Source: Comamonadaceae bacterium
GTDB taxonomy: Bacteria > Pseudomonadota > Gammaproteobacteria > Burkholderiales > Burkholderiaceae_C
DNA: 64,000 bases
Direction of reading: 5' to 3'
NCBI GenBank assembly: GCA_947476465.1
Contig: CANJQN010000001.1
Coordinates: 1 to 64,000, forward strand
The translations under genes were made by a program, and so were the position numbers. Below, piece by piece: positions 38,019 to 46,488 of the stretch; position 1 is the first letter of the stretch, and each line of letters starts with the position of its first letter. Under the pieces are notes generated by a model. The model had not been told where the DNA came from. It saw only the letters and a program-made list of their open reading frames with translations, and did no database searches.

Positions 38019-39115
38019 CAGGATCTCCGCCCGGTGGCAAGCCGGTCGCGCAACTGATGGTAGAGGCCGGAGATGCCGCCGGGCGCGTAGATCAGCAGCA
38101 CGATGACGATCAGCGAAAAGATGATCTGCACCAGCTGCGCCTTGTGGTCGACGATCACGTACCTGACGAGCCCCGTCGAGCTGCCCAGCTGGGAGGCGAA
38201 GCCGCTGATGATCGAGGGCAGCAGTAGCCACAGCCCCGCCCCGACCATCGAGCCACGCAGCGAGCCCATGCCGCCGACAATGATCATGGCGATGAACTGG
38301 ATGGCGAACTGGATGCCGAAGGTTTCGGCGTTCACGTTGCTCAGGTAGTAGGCGTACAGGGCGCCGCCAAACGAGGCGATCGCGGATGTCAGGGCGAAGG
38401 TCTTCAGGCGCAGGATCCGCACGTCGGCGCCGACAGAGGTGGCCGCCAGCTCGTGGTCGCGCATGGCGATCAGCGTGCGGCCTTCGCGCGACTGCAGCGA
38501 GTTTCGCAAGCCGAAGTAGATCAGGGCCACGATGGGCAGCAGGAAGAAATACCAGCGGATCTGGGTGCTCAGCTCGAACGACCCCAGCAGGGCGGGCTTG
38601 TAGGGCACGCCCACGACGTCGAAGACCTTGAACTGGTACTCCTGGAACAGGAAGACCACGATGTAGTGCAATGCCATGGTCGACAGAACGAAGTAGAGCC
38701 CGCGCACCCGCAATGACGGCAGGCCCGCGATCACCCCGGCTAGCGCGCCGATGATCGTCGCGGCGACCAGCGCCACCGGGAAAGGCAAGCCGAACTGGGT
38801 GCCGAAGATGGCGGCCGTCATCGCGCCGACCGCGTAAAAGGCCGCGTGACCAATCGAGATCAGGCCGGCGACGCCAGTGAGGTAATTGAGCGACAGCGCG
38901 CCGATCATCATGATCATCATCACGTTCATCTGGGTCAGGCCCAGATTCAACAACTGCATGTTCGACAGTGGGATGCCGAAGATGCTGCGCGTGGTGAGCA
39001 CCATCGGCAGATAAAGCAGCACTCCAACGAACAGGATACGCAGCGCCCAGCGCTTGGCCTGGGACGCCTGGCCGCCGTTGGCCAAGGCGGAAGAAGAAAC
39101 GGTGACAGTGGACAT
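38018..39115 (-). CDS. livM: branched-chain amino acid-type ABC permease (LivM)
   Basis: A 365-residue membrane protein with about ten hydrophobic segments. LivM features: YLTGVAGLISIGHAAFYAVGA, LPSLRVRGLYFVLSTMALHY, and GGMGSLRGSMVGAGLWLLLP near the C-terminus. It overlaps livH (TGATG) and livF. Confidence 0.91.
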   Translation of the reverse strand: MSTVTVSSSALANGGQASQAKRWALRILFVGVLLYLPMVLTTRSIFGIPLSNMQLLNLGLTQMNVMMIMMIGALSLNYLTGVAGLISIGHAAFYAVGAMTAAIFGTQFGLPFPVALVAATIIGALAGVIAGLPSLRVRGLYFVLSTMALHYIVVFLFQEYQFKVFDVVGVPYKPALLGSFELSTQIRWYFFLLPIVALIYFGLRNSLQSREGRTLIAMRDHELAATSVGADVRILRLKTFALTSAIASFGGALYAYYLSNVNAETFGIQFAIQFIAMIIVGGMGSLRGSMVGAGLWLLLPSIISGFASQLGSSTGLVRYVIVDHKAQLVQIIFSLIVIVLLIYAPGGISGLYHQLRDRLATGRRS

Positions 39116-39981
39116 CAGACGCGCCCCAGTTCCTTCTGGCCGAACAGGCCCCAGGGCCGGAACATGAGAATGAGCAGCAGCAAGGTATAGATGAAGATGT
39201 CGCTCGACTTGGGCGAGACGTAGACCGACGCCAGTTGCTCGATCAGGCCGACGATGATGCCGCCGACGATCGCGCCCGGAATGCTCTGCATTCCGCCGAT
39301 CACGACGGCCGGCAGGGCGAGCAGGCCGATGGTCTCGAGCTCGGGCGAGACGATCTGCAACTGCCCGAGGAACAACCCGCCGATGGCGGCCAGCACGGCG
39401 CCGATGGCCCAGGCCAGCCGGTTCATCACGTTGACGTTGATACCGGACACCAACGCCGCCTCGTGCCCGTCGGCGGTGGCGCGCATCAGCAGCCCGACCG
39501 AGGTGTAGCGGAAGAACACGCCAAAGCCCGCCATGCAGGCCCAGCTGGTGAGGGCGGCCGTCAGGTGCAATTGCGAAATGCGCAGGTCGCCGATCAAGAA
39601 CACGCCCGTGGGCAGCGGCGTGACCAGGTTGCGCGACTGCAAGCCGTAGATCATTTCGATCAGGGCGCGAATCAGGATGGACAGGGCGATGGTCAGCATG
39701 ATCACCGACAGCATCGACCGCCCGGACAGCTTCTGGATCAGAAGCACATGGATGACGACACCCATCAAGGCCGCCGCACCGATCATGAAGACCATTGCGA
39801 TCGGAAACGGCAGCTTGAGGATGGACGTCGCCGTGACAGCAAAGAACGCGCCGCAGACGACGAACATTCCCTGCGCGAAGTTGAAGACGTCGGTTGCCTT
39901 GAACACGACGGCAAAACCCAGGGCCACGAGCCCGTAAATGCTGCCCACAGCGAGGCCGCTAAAGAGAACTTGTAGGAGCAT
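39115..39981 (-). CDS. livH: branched-chain amino acid-type ABC permease (LivH)
   Basis: A 288-residue permease: GLAVGSIYGLVALGFAVVFK at the N-terminus and the C-terminal GGMQSIPGAIVGGIIVGLIE loop typical of LivH. It forms the channel with LivM. It follows the binding-protein gene after 32 bp. Confidence 0.91.
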   Translation of the reverse strand: MLLQVLFSGLAVGSIYGLVALGFAVVFKATDVFNFAQGMFVVCGAFFAVTATSILKLPFPIAMVFMIGAAALMGVVIHVLLIQKLSGRSMLSVIMLTIALSILIRALIEMIYGLQSRNLVTPLPTGVFLIGDLRISQLHLTAALTSWACMAGFGVFFRYTSVGLLMRATADGHEAALVSGINVNVMNRLAWAIGAVLAAIGGLFLGQLQIVSPELETIGLLALPAVVIGGMQSIPGAIVGGIIVGLIEQLASVYVSPKSSDIFIYTLLLLILMFRPWGLFGQKELGRV

Positions 39982-40013
39982 GGTAGGCCCAGGGTCTTGG
40001 CGATCGCGCGAGC

Positions 40014-41237
40014 TTACTTGAGGTACTTTTCGTAGTCCTTGAACTCACCAAAGGCCTTGTACTTGCCGGCGGCAAAGTCGTAGCCGATCATCTTGTGCAC
40101 CACCGGACCGTCATGGTTGTCCTTGCTGAACACGATGGGCGCCGACAGACCCTTGGTGTCGACCGTAAAGCCCTGGGCCAGTTGCTCGACCAGGCGAGCG
40201 CGCGTGGCGTTGGGGCCCAGCTTGGTCAGGTTTTCCGCAACCATCTGGCCAACGACCCAGCCGTTGACATAGTTGACGTCATCCTTGAAGGAGCCATTGC
40301 CGACCTTGTCTGCGAACGCGGACATCTCGCGGTTGCCGGGCGACTGGTCCATGCCGCCCAGGGACATGCAGGTGGCTACGTTGTAGTTGGCGCCAGCTTC
40401 CGGGCCCATGGCGGCGTAGGCCTTGCGGCTGGACAGGTACACGATGCCGGCCGCGGGGATCTTCGCACCATACTGCTGCAGACCCTTCATGGTCAGGATG
40501 GCGGTGTTGTTGATGCCATAAATCGTGATGAAGTCGGGCTTTTGCTTGATCACTTCAAGCACCTGGGGCGTGACGTCGACCGCGGTGATCTTCATGGTGA
40601 CCATGGTGGCGGTGCCGCCGAGCTTTGCGACAGCCTTGGAGATGTAGTCGTGGTAGTCCTTGCCGCCGGCGCTCTCGATGGACACGGTCATGACCTTGGG
40701 CGCCTTGAGCTTGAGCATGTCGGTGTAGTAGCCGACGACGGTCTTGGCCATGCCGTCGTAGTCGCACATGCCGTTGTAGGTGACCGGGGACACGGGCTCC
40801 AGGAATGCCTTGGTGGGCGTGTAGGTGGCCAGGATCGGCACCTTGCCCGCGCGGACGGTGGCGGCCATGGCGGCTTGGCCGCTGGAGCTGCCGAAGCCGG
40901 AGATGCCGAGCACGGGGGTCTGGGCGGTGAACTTCTCGTAGATGATCTTGTCCTGGGCCGCGCTGAAGCGGTTGTCCTCGACCAGGGCGTTGATCTTGCG
41001 GCCGTGAATGCCGCCGGCCTCGTTCACCTTGCGGACGTAATCCACAAAGCCCTTTGCCCAGGCGCCCTGCGACTCGGCCGTGGGGCCGCTCTGGTCCATG
41101 ATGACGCCCCAGTCGATGCGGTCCTTGTAGACGCCGTCGGCCGGCGCTTCCTGGGCCATGGACCCGAACGCCAAGGCGCCGGCCATGGACACCGCCATGG
41201 CTCGCCCAAGCACACCCATCAGATGCGGAACTTTCAT
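40014..41237 (-). CDS. Liv-type substrate-binding protein
   Basis: A 407-residue periplasmic-binding protein of the Leu/Ile/Val receptor family. Signal peptide MKVPHLMGVLGRAMAVSMAG with cleavage near GSMAQ; then IDWGVIMDQSGPTAESQGAW and VNEAGGIHGRKINALVEDNR. RBS AGGAGA lies 6 bases before the ATG. First gene of the importer operon; the operator-like dyad 41341-41354 is about 100 bp upstream. Many such proteins bind aromatic or carboxylic compounds, so the substrate is open; the nearby catabolic genes suggest a ketone- or acid-type molecule. Confidence 0.88.
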   Translation of the reverse strand: MKVPHLMGVLGRAMAVSMAGALAFGSMAQEAPADGVYKDRIDWGVIMDQSGPTAESQGAWAKGFVDYVRKVNEAGGIHGRKINALVEDNRFSAAQDKIIYEKFTAQTPVLGISGFGSSSGQAAMAATVRAGKVPILATYTPTKAFLEPVSPVTYNGMCDYDGMAKTVVGYYTDMLKLKAPKVMTVSIESAGGKDYHDYISKAVAKLGGTATMVTMKITAVDVTPQVLEVIKQKPDFITIYGINNTAILTMKGLQQYGAKIPAAGIVYLSSRKAYAAMGPEAGANYNVATCMSLGGMDQSPGNREMSAFADKVGNGSFKDDVNYVNGWVVGQMVAENLTKLGPNATRARLVEQLAQGFTVDTKGLSAPIVFSKDNHDGPVVHKMIGYDFAAGKYKAFGEFKDYEKYLK

Positions 41238-41340
41238 GATGTCTCCTAAAGAGGCGCCTTCTTGAAATAGCGCCATGGTTGAACGGCGCGGATGGCCGAC
41301 AGCTTTTCCGCGTGTTTTAAATTCTCAGTGTTCCGAAATT

Positions 41341-41354
41341 CTACTAGCGAGTAG
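41341..41354. promoter_or_regulatory. TACT-N4-AGTA palindrome upstream of the Liv operon
   Basis: CTACTAGCGAGTAG has perfect 5-bp arms around AGCG, about 104 bp before the binding-protein ATG. It matches the dyad at 34430 in 10 of 14 positions. Operator role is inferred. Confidence 0.5.
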
Positions 41355-41559
41355 CGGATTTTATGCTCTAGGGTAAACACGGATTCCGCCGAACTGGCGC
41401 CACGTGCCCATCCAGCCGCTACCAGAAGTCCCTGGACAATGCGTCAACTCGCGACGGCTGACAAGTGCGGGGAACCCGAAGAAGCTACCGAATGAGTGGG
41501 CGCCCCGGCCGGTTCGGCGGCGTTCACGGCGCACCAGAAAACCCTCGGGTCTGAAGTGT

Positions 41560-41571
41560 TACTCTTCAGTA
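41560..41571. promoter_or_regulatory. TACT-N4-AGTA palindrome upstream of the CoA transferase
   Basis: TACTCTTCAGTA, 67-76 bp before the candidate CoA-transferase starts. It overlaps a second dyad CTGAAG-N7-CTTCAG (41551-41569). Third member of the TACT-N4-(A/G)GTA set in this catabolic region. Confidence 0.4.
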
Positions 41572-41646
41572 CGAATAGGCAACTCAACAGCATTGGCGGC
41601 CTTGAGAGCACGTGTGCCGCGCCGGTCGATTACTAGAATGACCCGC

Positions 41647-42864
41647 ATGACGCCCGCGCCTTCGAGCCCCCCACACCCAGCGCCCCAGCCGCTGCAAGGC
41701 CTGCGCGTGGTGGAGTTCACCCACATGGTGATGGGGCCGGCCTGCGGCATGGTCCTGGCGGACCTGGGCGCGGAGGTGATCAAGGTCGAGGCCATCGACG
41801 GCGACCGTACGCGCCATCTGCTGGGCGCGGGCTCGGGCTTTTTCCCCATGTTCAACCGGAACAAGAAAAGCATTGCCCTGGACTTGCGCAAGCCCGAAGG
41901 CGCACAGCTGGCGCGCCGGCTGTGCGGCACGGCCGACGTGGTGGCCGAGAACTTCAAGCCGGGCACCATGACCAAGTACGGGCTCGACTACGCCAGCCTT
42001 TCCCGGGACAACCCCCGGCTGATCTACTGCGGCCTCAAGGGCTTTCTGCCCGGCCCCTACGAGCACCGCACCGCGCTCGACGAAGTGGTTCAGATGATGG
42101 GCGGCCTGGCCTACATGACCGGCCGCACCGGCGATCCGCTGCGCGCGGGCTCCAGCGTCAATGACATCATGGGCGGCATGTTCGGCGCCATCGGCGTGAT
42201 GGGCGCCCTGGTGCAGCGCGGCATCACCGGCCGCGGCATGCAGGTGCAAAGCGCGCTGTTCGAGAACAATGTGTTCCTGGTCGGCCAGCACATGCTGCAG
42301 TACGCCATCACTGGCCATCCGGCAGCGCCCATGCCCGAGCGCATCTCGGCCTGGGCCGTGTATGACGTGTTCACCGTGAAGAACGGCGAGCAGATCTTCC
42401 TGGCGGTCGTCAGTGACGCTCAATGGCGGGTGTTCTGCGACGCGCTAGGGTTTCCCGACCTCGCGGCTGACCCGCTGTACGCCACCAACAACGACCGCGT
42501 GCGCCAGCGCCCACGCCTCATGCCTGTGTTGCGCGAGCGGCTGGCCGCGTGGACGGCCGACGAGCTGGGCGACACCTTCGAGCGCCACGGCCTGCCGTTC
42601 GCGCCGATCCGAAAGCCCGAGGAACTGCTCGACGACCCGCACTTGCTGGCCACTGGCTCCCTGGCCGACGTGCGCCTGACCGACGGCGCGCGCGCTGGCG
42701 AGACCGCCAAGACCACGCTGCTGCCGATGACCATGGACGGCGAGCGTCTGGGCGTTCGCCTGCAGCCGCCGCACATGGGCGAGCACACGAATGAGTTGCT
42801 GTCGCAGCTGGGTTATACCGAGACGGACCTGGCCGGCCTGCGCGCGCGGCAGGTCGTCGCCTGA
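41647..42864 (+). CDS. CaiB/BaiF-type (class III) CoA transferase
   Basis: A 405-residue class III CoA transferase. LQGLRVVEFTHMVMGPACGMVLADLGAEVIKVE, RNKKSIALDLRKPEG, ENFKPGTMTKYGLDY and the active-site region SSVNDIMGGMFGAIG with the Asp are typical. It moves CoA between organic acids without an acyl-phosphate step. Start 41647 chosen; ATG 41638 is equally possible, and neither has a clear RBS. It probably activates an acid in the catabolic route that the importer and monooxygenase serve. Confidence 0.88.
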   Translation: MTPAPSSPPHPAPQPLQGLRVVEFTHMVMGPACGMVLADLGAEVIKVEAIDGDRTRHLLGAGSGFFPMFNRNKKSIALDLRKPEGAQLARRLCGTADVVAENFKPGTMTKYGLDYASLSRDNPRLIYCGLKGFLPGPYEHRTALDEVVQMMGGLAYMTGRTGDPLRAGSSVNDIMGGMFGAIGVMGALVQRGITGRGMQVQSALFENNVFLVGQHMLQYAITGHPAAPMPERISAWAVYDVFTVKNGEQIFLAVVSDAQWRVFCDALGFPDLAADPLYATNNDRVRQRPRLMPVLRERLAAWTADELGDTFERHGLPFAPIRKPEELLDDPHLLATGSLADVRLTDGARAGETAKTTLLPMTMDGERLGVRLQPPHMGEHTNELLSQLGYTETDLAGLRARQVVA

Positions 42865-42913
42865 GCGCCTTCCGGCGCGCGACCGCCCCGGACAACACCC
42901 AAGCCGCCCGGGC

Positions 42914-43369
42914 TTATGCGGCGTTGCTCACCCGCACCGCCACAACCGCGGCGCTGGCGCAGGCCTGCCCTTGCTGCAGCACCTGACATTCCACATTGAA
43001 ACGGCGCACACCGCGGTCGACGACCCGCGCACGCAACTCCAACACTTGCCCGATGTCGGCGGGGCGCAGGTAATTGACCTCCAGTTTCGCTGTAACGAAG
43101 CCAAAGGGCAGGGGCCCGGCGGCCAGGTCGATGCCTTCATCGCGCGTGGCGGTCGCCAGGGCGGTCCAGATGGAGTGGCAGTCGATCACGCTGGCGATGA
43201 GGCCGCCGTAGACGATGCCCGGATGGCCGATGTGAAAAGGCTTGGGCTGGAACAGGCACACCAGCTCGCCGCCGTCCCAATGGCTCTTGATCTGGAGGCC
43301 CACCTCGTTGAGGGCGCCGCAGCCGTAGCAGTGCCCCTTCATCACATCTTGCAGCGCACGACCTTCCAT
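42914..43369 (-). CDS. hotdog-fold thioesterase (PaaI-like)
   Basis: A 151-residue protein. N-terminal CYGCGALNEVGLQIKSHW (common in PaaI-like members), then HIGHPGIVYGGLIASVIDCH, the hotdog central helix, and the strand TAKLEVNYLRPADIG. It hydrolyses an acyl-CoA. It lies between the CoA transferase and nadC, convergent with the former. Confidence 0.83.
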   Translation of the reverse strand: MEGRALQDVMKGHCYGCGALNEVGLQIKSHWDGGELVCLFQPKPFHIGHPGIVYGGLIASVIDCHSIWTALATATRDEGIDLAAGPLPFGFVTAKLEVNYLRPADIGQVLELRARVVDRGVRRFNVECQVLQQGQACASAAVVAVRVSNAA

Positions 43370-43520
43370 GACGACCTCGCAGGAAGCAAAAACAGCAGTG
43401 TGACATGCGAGAGCCCGTGAAACGGTGGCCGCCCGCAGGCCCGGCCGAGGTGAACCTGGCGCCAGGGGAGCGCCGCAATGCCTTAGCATCGTCCGCGTCC
43501 CACCTTCACCGCGGCCTTGC

Positions 43521-44375
43521 ATGAACACCCTTCCCGCCTCCCAGGTCCAAGCCGACGTCCACCGCGCCCTCGACGAAGACGTGGGCAGCGGCGACCTCAC
43601 CGCATCGCTGGTGCCGGCGGCGCAGCGCGCCACCGCCACCGTCATCTGCCGCGACGCGGCCGTCATCTGCGGACGCCCCTGGGTCGACGAGGTGCTGCGT
43701 CAGGTGGCGCCGTCGGCCCAGGCCCGCTGGCATGTGGCCGAGGGCGGGCGTCGCCGGCCGGGCGACAAGGTGGTGGAGATCGAAGGCCTGGCGCGCGAGC
43801 TGCTTACCGCCGAGCGCACCTGCCTGAACTTTCTGCAGGCCCTCAGCGCGGTGGCCACGCACACCGCGCAATACGTGGATGCCGTGCGCGGCACGCGCGC
43901 GGCCATCCTCGACACACGCAAGACCCTCCCGGGGCTGCGGGTGGCGCAAAAGTACGCGGTGCGCTGCGGCGGCGGCAAGAACCATCGCATGGGCCTGTAC
44001 GACGCCGTCCTGATCAAGGAAAACCACATCGCCGCGGCCGGTGGTATTACCGCCGCCGTGCGGGCGGCGCGCGCGCTCACCCAGCCCGTGGCCTTCATCC
44101 AGGTCGAAGTCGAAACCCTCAACCAGCTGCAGGAAGCCCTGGACGCGGGGGTGACCATGGTGCTGTTGGACAACATGCCGATGGCGACCATCCAGGAGGC
44201 GCATCGCATGGCGGCGGGCCGTTGCAGCCTCGAAGTCTCAGGCGGGGTGACCCTGCAGACCGTGCGGGCACTGGCCGAAACGGGCGTGGACCGCATCTCG
44301 GTGGGCGCCCTGATCAAGGACATCAAGGCGGTGGACTTTTCCATGCGCTTTTCCGACCAGCCGCTCGAACGCTGA
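43521..44375 (+). CDS. nadC: nicotinate-nucleotide pyrophosphorylase (carboxylating)
   Basis: A 284-residue quinolinate phosphoribosyltransferase (quinolinate + PRPP to nicotinate mononucleotide). Motifs: DEDVGSGDLTASLV, AERTCLNFLQALSAVAT, DTRKTLPGLRVAQKYAVRCGG, HRMGLYDAVLIKENH, DNMP and EVSGGV. The ATG at 43521 gives the usual N-terminus. The frame is open upstream but unlike NadC. Confidence 0.96.
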   Translation: MNTLPASQVQADVHRALDEDVGSGDLTASLVPAAQRATATVICRDAAVICGRPWVDEVLRQVAPSAQARWHVAEGGRRRPGDKVVEIEGLARELLTAERTCLNFLQALSAVATHTAQYVDAVRGTRAAILDTRKTLPGLRVAQKYAVRCGGGKNHRMGLYDAVLIKENHIAAAGGITAAVRAARALTQPVAFIQVEVETLNQLQEALDAGVTMVLLDNMPMATIQEAHRMAAGRCSLEVSGGVTLQTVRALAETGVDRISVGALIKDIKAVDFSMRFSDQPLER

Positions 44376-44512
44376 ATCGGCGCGCCGGGCGCCGCGCCGT
44401 GGGACTGATTCACGCCGTACAAAGCAGCATGGCACCCTGTCCTACAGACGCTCGGAAAGCGCTGGCTAAGCTGCAACGACGGGCCGCTTTGGTGCTCCCC
44501 CCAAAAAAAAGC

Positions 44513-44528
44513 TGGCCCGGTTATTGCC
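44513..44528 (+). promoter_or_regulatory. sigma54 (-24/-12) promoter
   Basis: TGGCCCGGTTATTGCC matches the RpoN consensus TGGCACG-N4-TTGCW at 12 of 14 fixed or ambiguous-but-informative places considered; the invariant GG and GC are exactly 10 bases apart. A start site about 12 bases downstream would give a 20-base leader to the gene at 44560, which has a purine-rich RBS. An A-run lies directly upstream. No activator site could be assigned. Confidence 0.65.
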
Positions 44529-44559
44529 TTTAACGAGACTTCCAGTGAGGATCTCCTCC

Positions 44560-44793
44560 ATGACATCGGCACAGTACCGCATCGAGAGCAACCAGCCGTT
44601 GGCCGGCCGCATGCTGCCTGTGAGCGGTCAGCGTCAGGTCCTCGTGGGCGACCGGGGCCTGGCCGTGTCGCTGGCAGCCAAGAACTTCGTCACGGCCGAT
44701 GGCGCGGAGATCCGCGTCGTCCATGTGGCCACCGGCGAAATCGTCTACCGCAAACGTGTCACCCACATCGAGCCGGTGGGCGACGACTTCTGA
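44560..44793 (+). CDS. small conserved-looking protein of unknown function
   Basis: A 77-residue soluble protein starting MTSAQYRIESNQPLAGRMLP. By pattern it is mostly beta-strand (VLVGDRGLAVSLAAKNFVTA, IRVVHVATGEIVYRKRVTHI), like a small beta-barrel; no cysteines or transmembrane segment. GAGGATCTCC upstream. It stands alone between nadC and the convergent iron permease, behind a sigma54-type promoter, so it is probably controlled by a nitrogen-, envelope- or motility-type signal. I do not recognise the family. Confidence 0.7.
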   Translation: MTSAQYRIESNQPLAGRMLPVSGQRQVLVGDRGLAVSLAAKNFVTADGAEIRVVHVATGEIVYRKRVTHIEPVGDDF

Positions 44794-44802
44794 GCCACGT
44801 CC

Positions 44803-46419
44803 TCAGCGTGCACCCGAGCGCAGCGTGCGACTGAGAAGCGCCACCGGAATCAGCCCCACCAGCACCAGCGCCAGCGACGGCAACGCCGCCTCGCCCAGGC
44901 GCTCATCGCGGGCAAGCTGGTACGCCACCACGGCCAGCGTGTCCGTGTTGAAGGGCCGCAGCACCATGGTGGCGGGCAGCTCCTTCATCACGTCCACGAA
45001 CACCAGCAGGCCGGCGGCGGCCGCCGAGCGGCGCAGCAAGGGCCAGTGCACACGCCGCAGCAAGGGCAGCCCCGAGGTGCCCAGCATGCGCGCCGAGTCG
45101 TCCAGGCTGGGGGCGATGCGGGCATAGCCGCTTTGCACCGATTGGAGCGCCACCGACATGAAGCGCACCAGATAGGCCCACACAATGCCCAAGATGGTTC
45201 CTGTCACCCAGAACGAGGTCGCAATGTCCGGCGCGGCTTGCTGCAGCCAGCCCAACGGCACGAGCAAGCCCACCACGATCACCGTGCCCGGCACCGCATA
45301 GCCCAGCCCGGCCAGTTGCACCACGCCACGGGTCAACGCGTCTCGGCGCTCGCGCAGGCTGAACGCCAGCAGCAGGGCGACGGCCACCGCCAGGACGGCG
45401 CTCACCGCCCCCAGCCGCAGGCTGTGCCAGGACCACGCCAGGAACCGGTCCCAGGGCAGCACCGACCAGTCGGCCGCCAGCGGACGCAGCATGAAGGCCA
45501 CCGGCAGCACGAACCCCATGAGCACCGGCACGGCACACAGCGCGATGGCGCCCACCGCGGCAGCGCCGCGAAGCTGTGCGGGCTGTGACTCGCGCGCGCC
45601 GGCGTGCGCGCCCCGCCCGGCGGCAAAGCGCAGGCGGCGCTGGGCCCGCTGCTCCAGCATCAAGAGCAGCGCCACCACCACCAGCAGCGTGGTGGCCAGC
45701 TGGGCCGCCGCCACGCGGTTGTCCATGGCCAGCCAGGCCTTGTAGATGCCCACGCTGAAGGTCTGGATGCCGAAGTAGCTGGAGACGCCGAAGTCGGCCA
45801 GCGTCTCCATCAGCGCCAGCAGCACGCCGGCCGCCACCGCCGGACGGGCCAGAGGCAGCGCCACCGCGCGGATGCGCCGGGCCAGCGGCGCGCCCAGCAG
45901 CCGGGCCGCCTCCATCAGGTGGGTGGCCCGTTCGCTCAGCGCGGCACGGGCCAGCAGGTAGACATAGGGATACAGCGAGAACACGAACACCCAGGCCGCG
46001 CCGGCCACGCTGCGCACGTCGGGCAGCACCCGGCCCTCCAGCCCGAACGTGCCACGGATCCACACCTGCAGCGGCCCGCCGAACTGCAGGAAATCGGTAT
46101 AGGCATAGGCCACCACGTAGGCCGGCATGGCCAGCGGCAGCAGCAGCGCCCATTCCAGGGTGCGCCGGCCGGGAAAGTCAAACAGCGTCACCGCCGCCGC
46201 ACACGCGGTACCCACCAGGGCCACGCCCACGGCCACCGCCACGCACAGCTGGACGCTGGTGAGGACGTAGGAGCCCAGCACGGTGCCGGCCATCTCGCGC
46301 AGGATGCCGGCGCTTTGCGCGTCCCATTGCAGCCAGGCGGCCAGCACGCCGAACACCGGCACCAGGATCACCAGCGCGGGCAGCAGCAGCAGGGCATTGC
46401 GGAGCCAGGGAAGGCGCAT
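44803..46419 (-). CDS. ferric iron ABC transporter permease (FbpB type)
   Basis: A 538-residue double permease with two homologous halves of about six helices each (EAA-like loops ERATHLMEAARLLGAPLARR and LDDSARMLGTSGLPLLRRV). This layout is typical of FbpB/SfuB iron(III) permeases. It is divergent from the ATPase gene, with a Fur-like site between. No periplasmic iron-binding protein gene is nearby. Start 46419 (MRLPWLRNALLLLPAL). Confidence 0.87.
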   Translation of the reverse strand: MRLPWLRNALLLLPALVILVPVFGVLAAWLQWDAQSAGILREMAGTVLGSYVLTSVQLCVAVAVGVALVGTACAAAVTLFDFPGRRTLEWALLLPLAMPAYVVAYAYTDFLQFGGPLQVWIRGTFGLEGRVLPDVRSVAGAAWVFVFSLYPYVYLLARAALSERATHLMEAARLLGAPLARRIRAVALPLARPAVAAGVLLALMETLADFGVSSYFGIQTFSVGIYKAWLAMDNRVAAAQLATTLLVVVALLLMLEQRAQRRLRFAAGRGAHAGARESQPAQLRGAAAVGAIALCAVPVLMGFVLPVAFMLRPLAADWSVLPWDRFLAWSWHSLRLGAVSAVLAVAVALLLAFSLRERRDALTRGVVQLAGLGYAVPGTVIVVGLLVPLGWLQQAAPDIATSFWVTGTILGIVWAYLVRFMSVALQSVQSGYARIAPSLDDSARMLGTSGLPLLRRVHWPLLRRSAAAAGLLVFVDVMKELPATMVLRPFNTDTLAVVAYQLARDERLGEAALPSLALVLVGLIPVALLSRTLRSGAR

Positions 46420-46453
46420 GAGAGGTCTAAAACGCCCACACGGCGCGGTTTGA

Positions 46454-46474
46454 TGCAAATGAGAATTGTATTTA
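46454..46474. promoter_or_regulatory. Fur-box-like operator
   Basis: GCAAATGAGAATTGTATTTA, close to the AAATGAGAAT-type half-sites of Fur boxes, lies between the divergent permease and ATPase genes, 15-35 bp before the ATPase ATG. Iron repression of both genes is the natural reading; not tested. Confidence 0.65.
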
Positions 46475-46488
46475 TCTAGAATGATCGC

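Larger units (their letters stand above)
41238..41646. other. 400-bp divergent promoter region
   Basis: No convincing gene. AT-rich around 41310-41390 (TTTTAAATTCTC, GATTTTATGCTCTAGGG), where the importer promoter should lie. It contains dyads at 41341-41354 and 41560-41571. An open frame that extends the CoA-transferase upstream to 41404 is not supported by codon pattern or homology. Confidence 0.6.
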
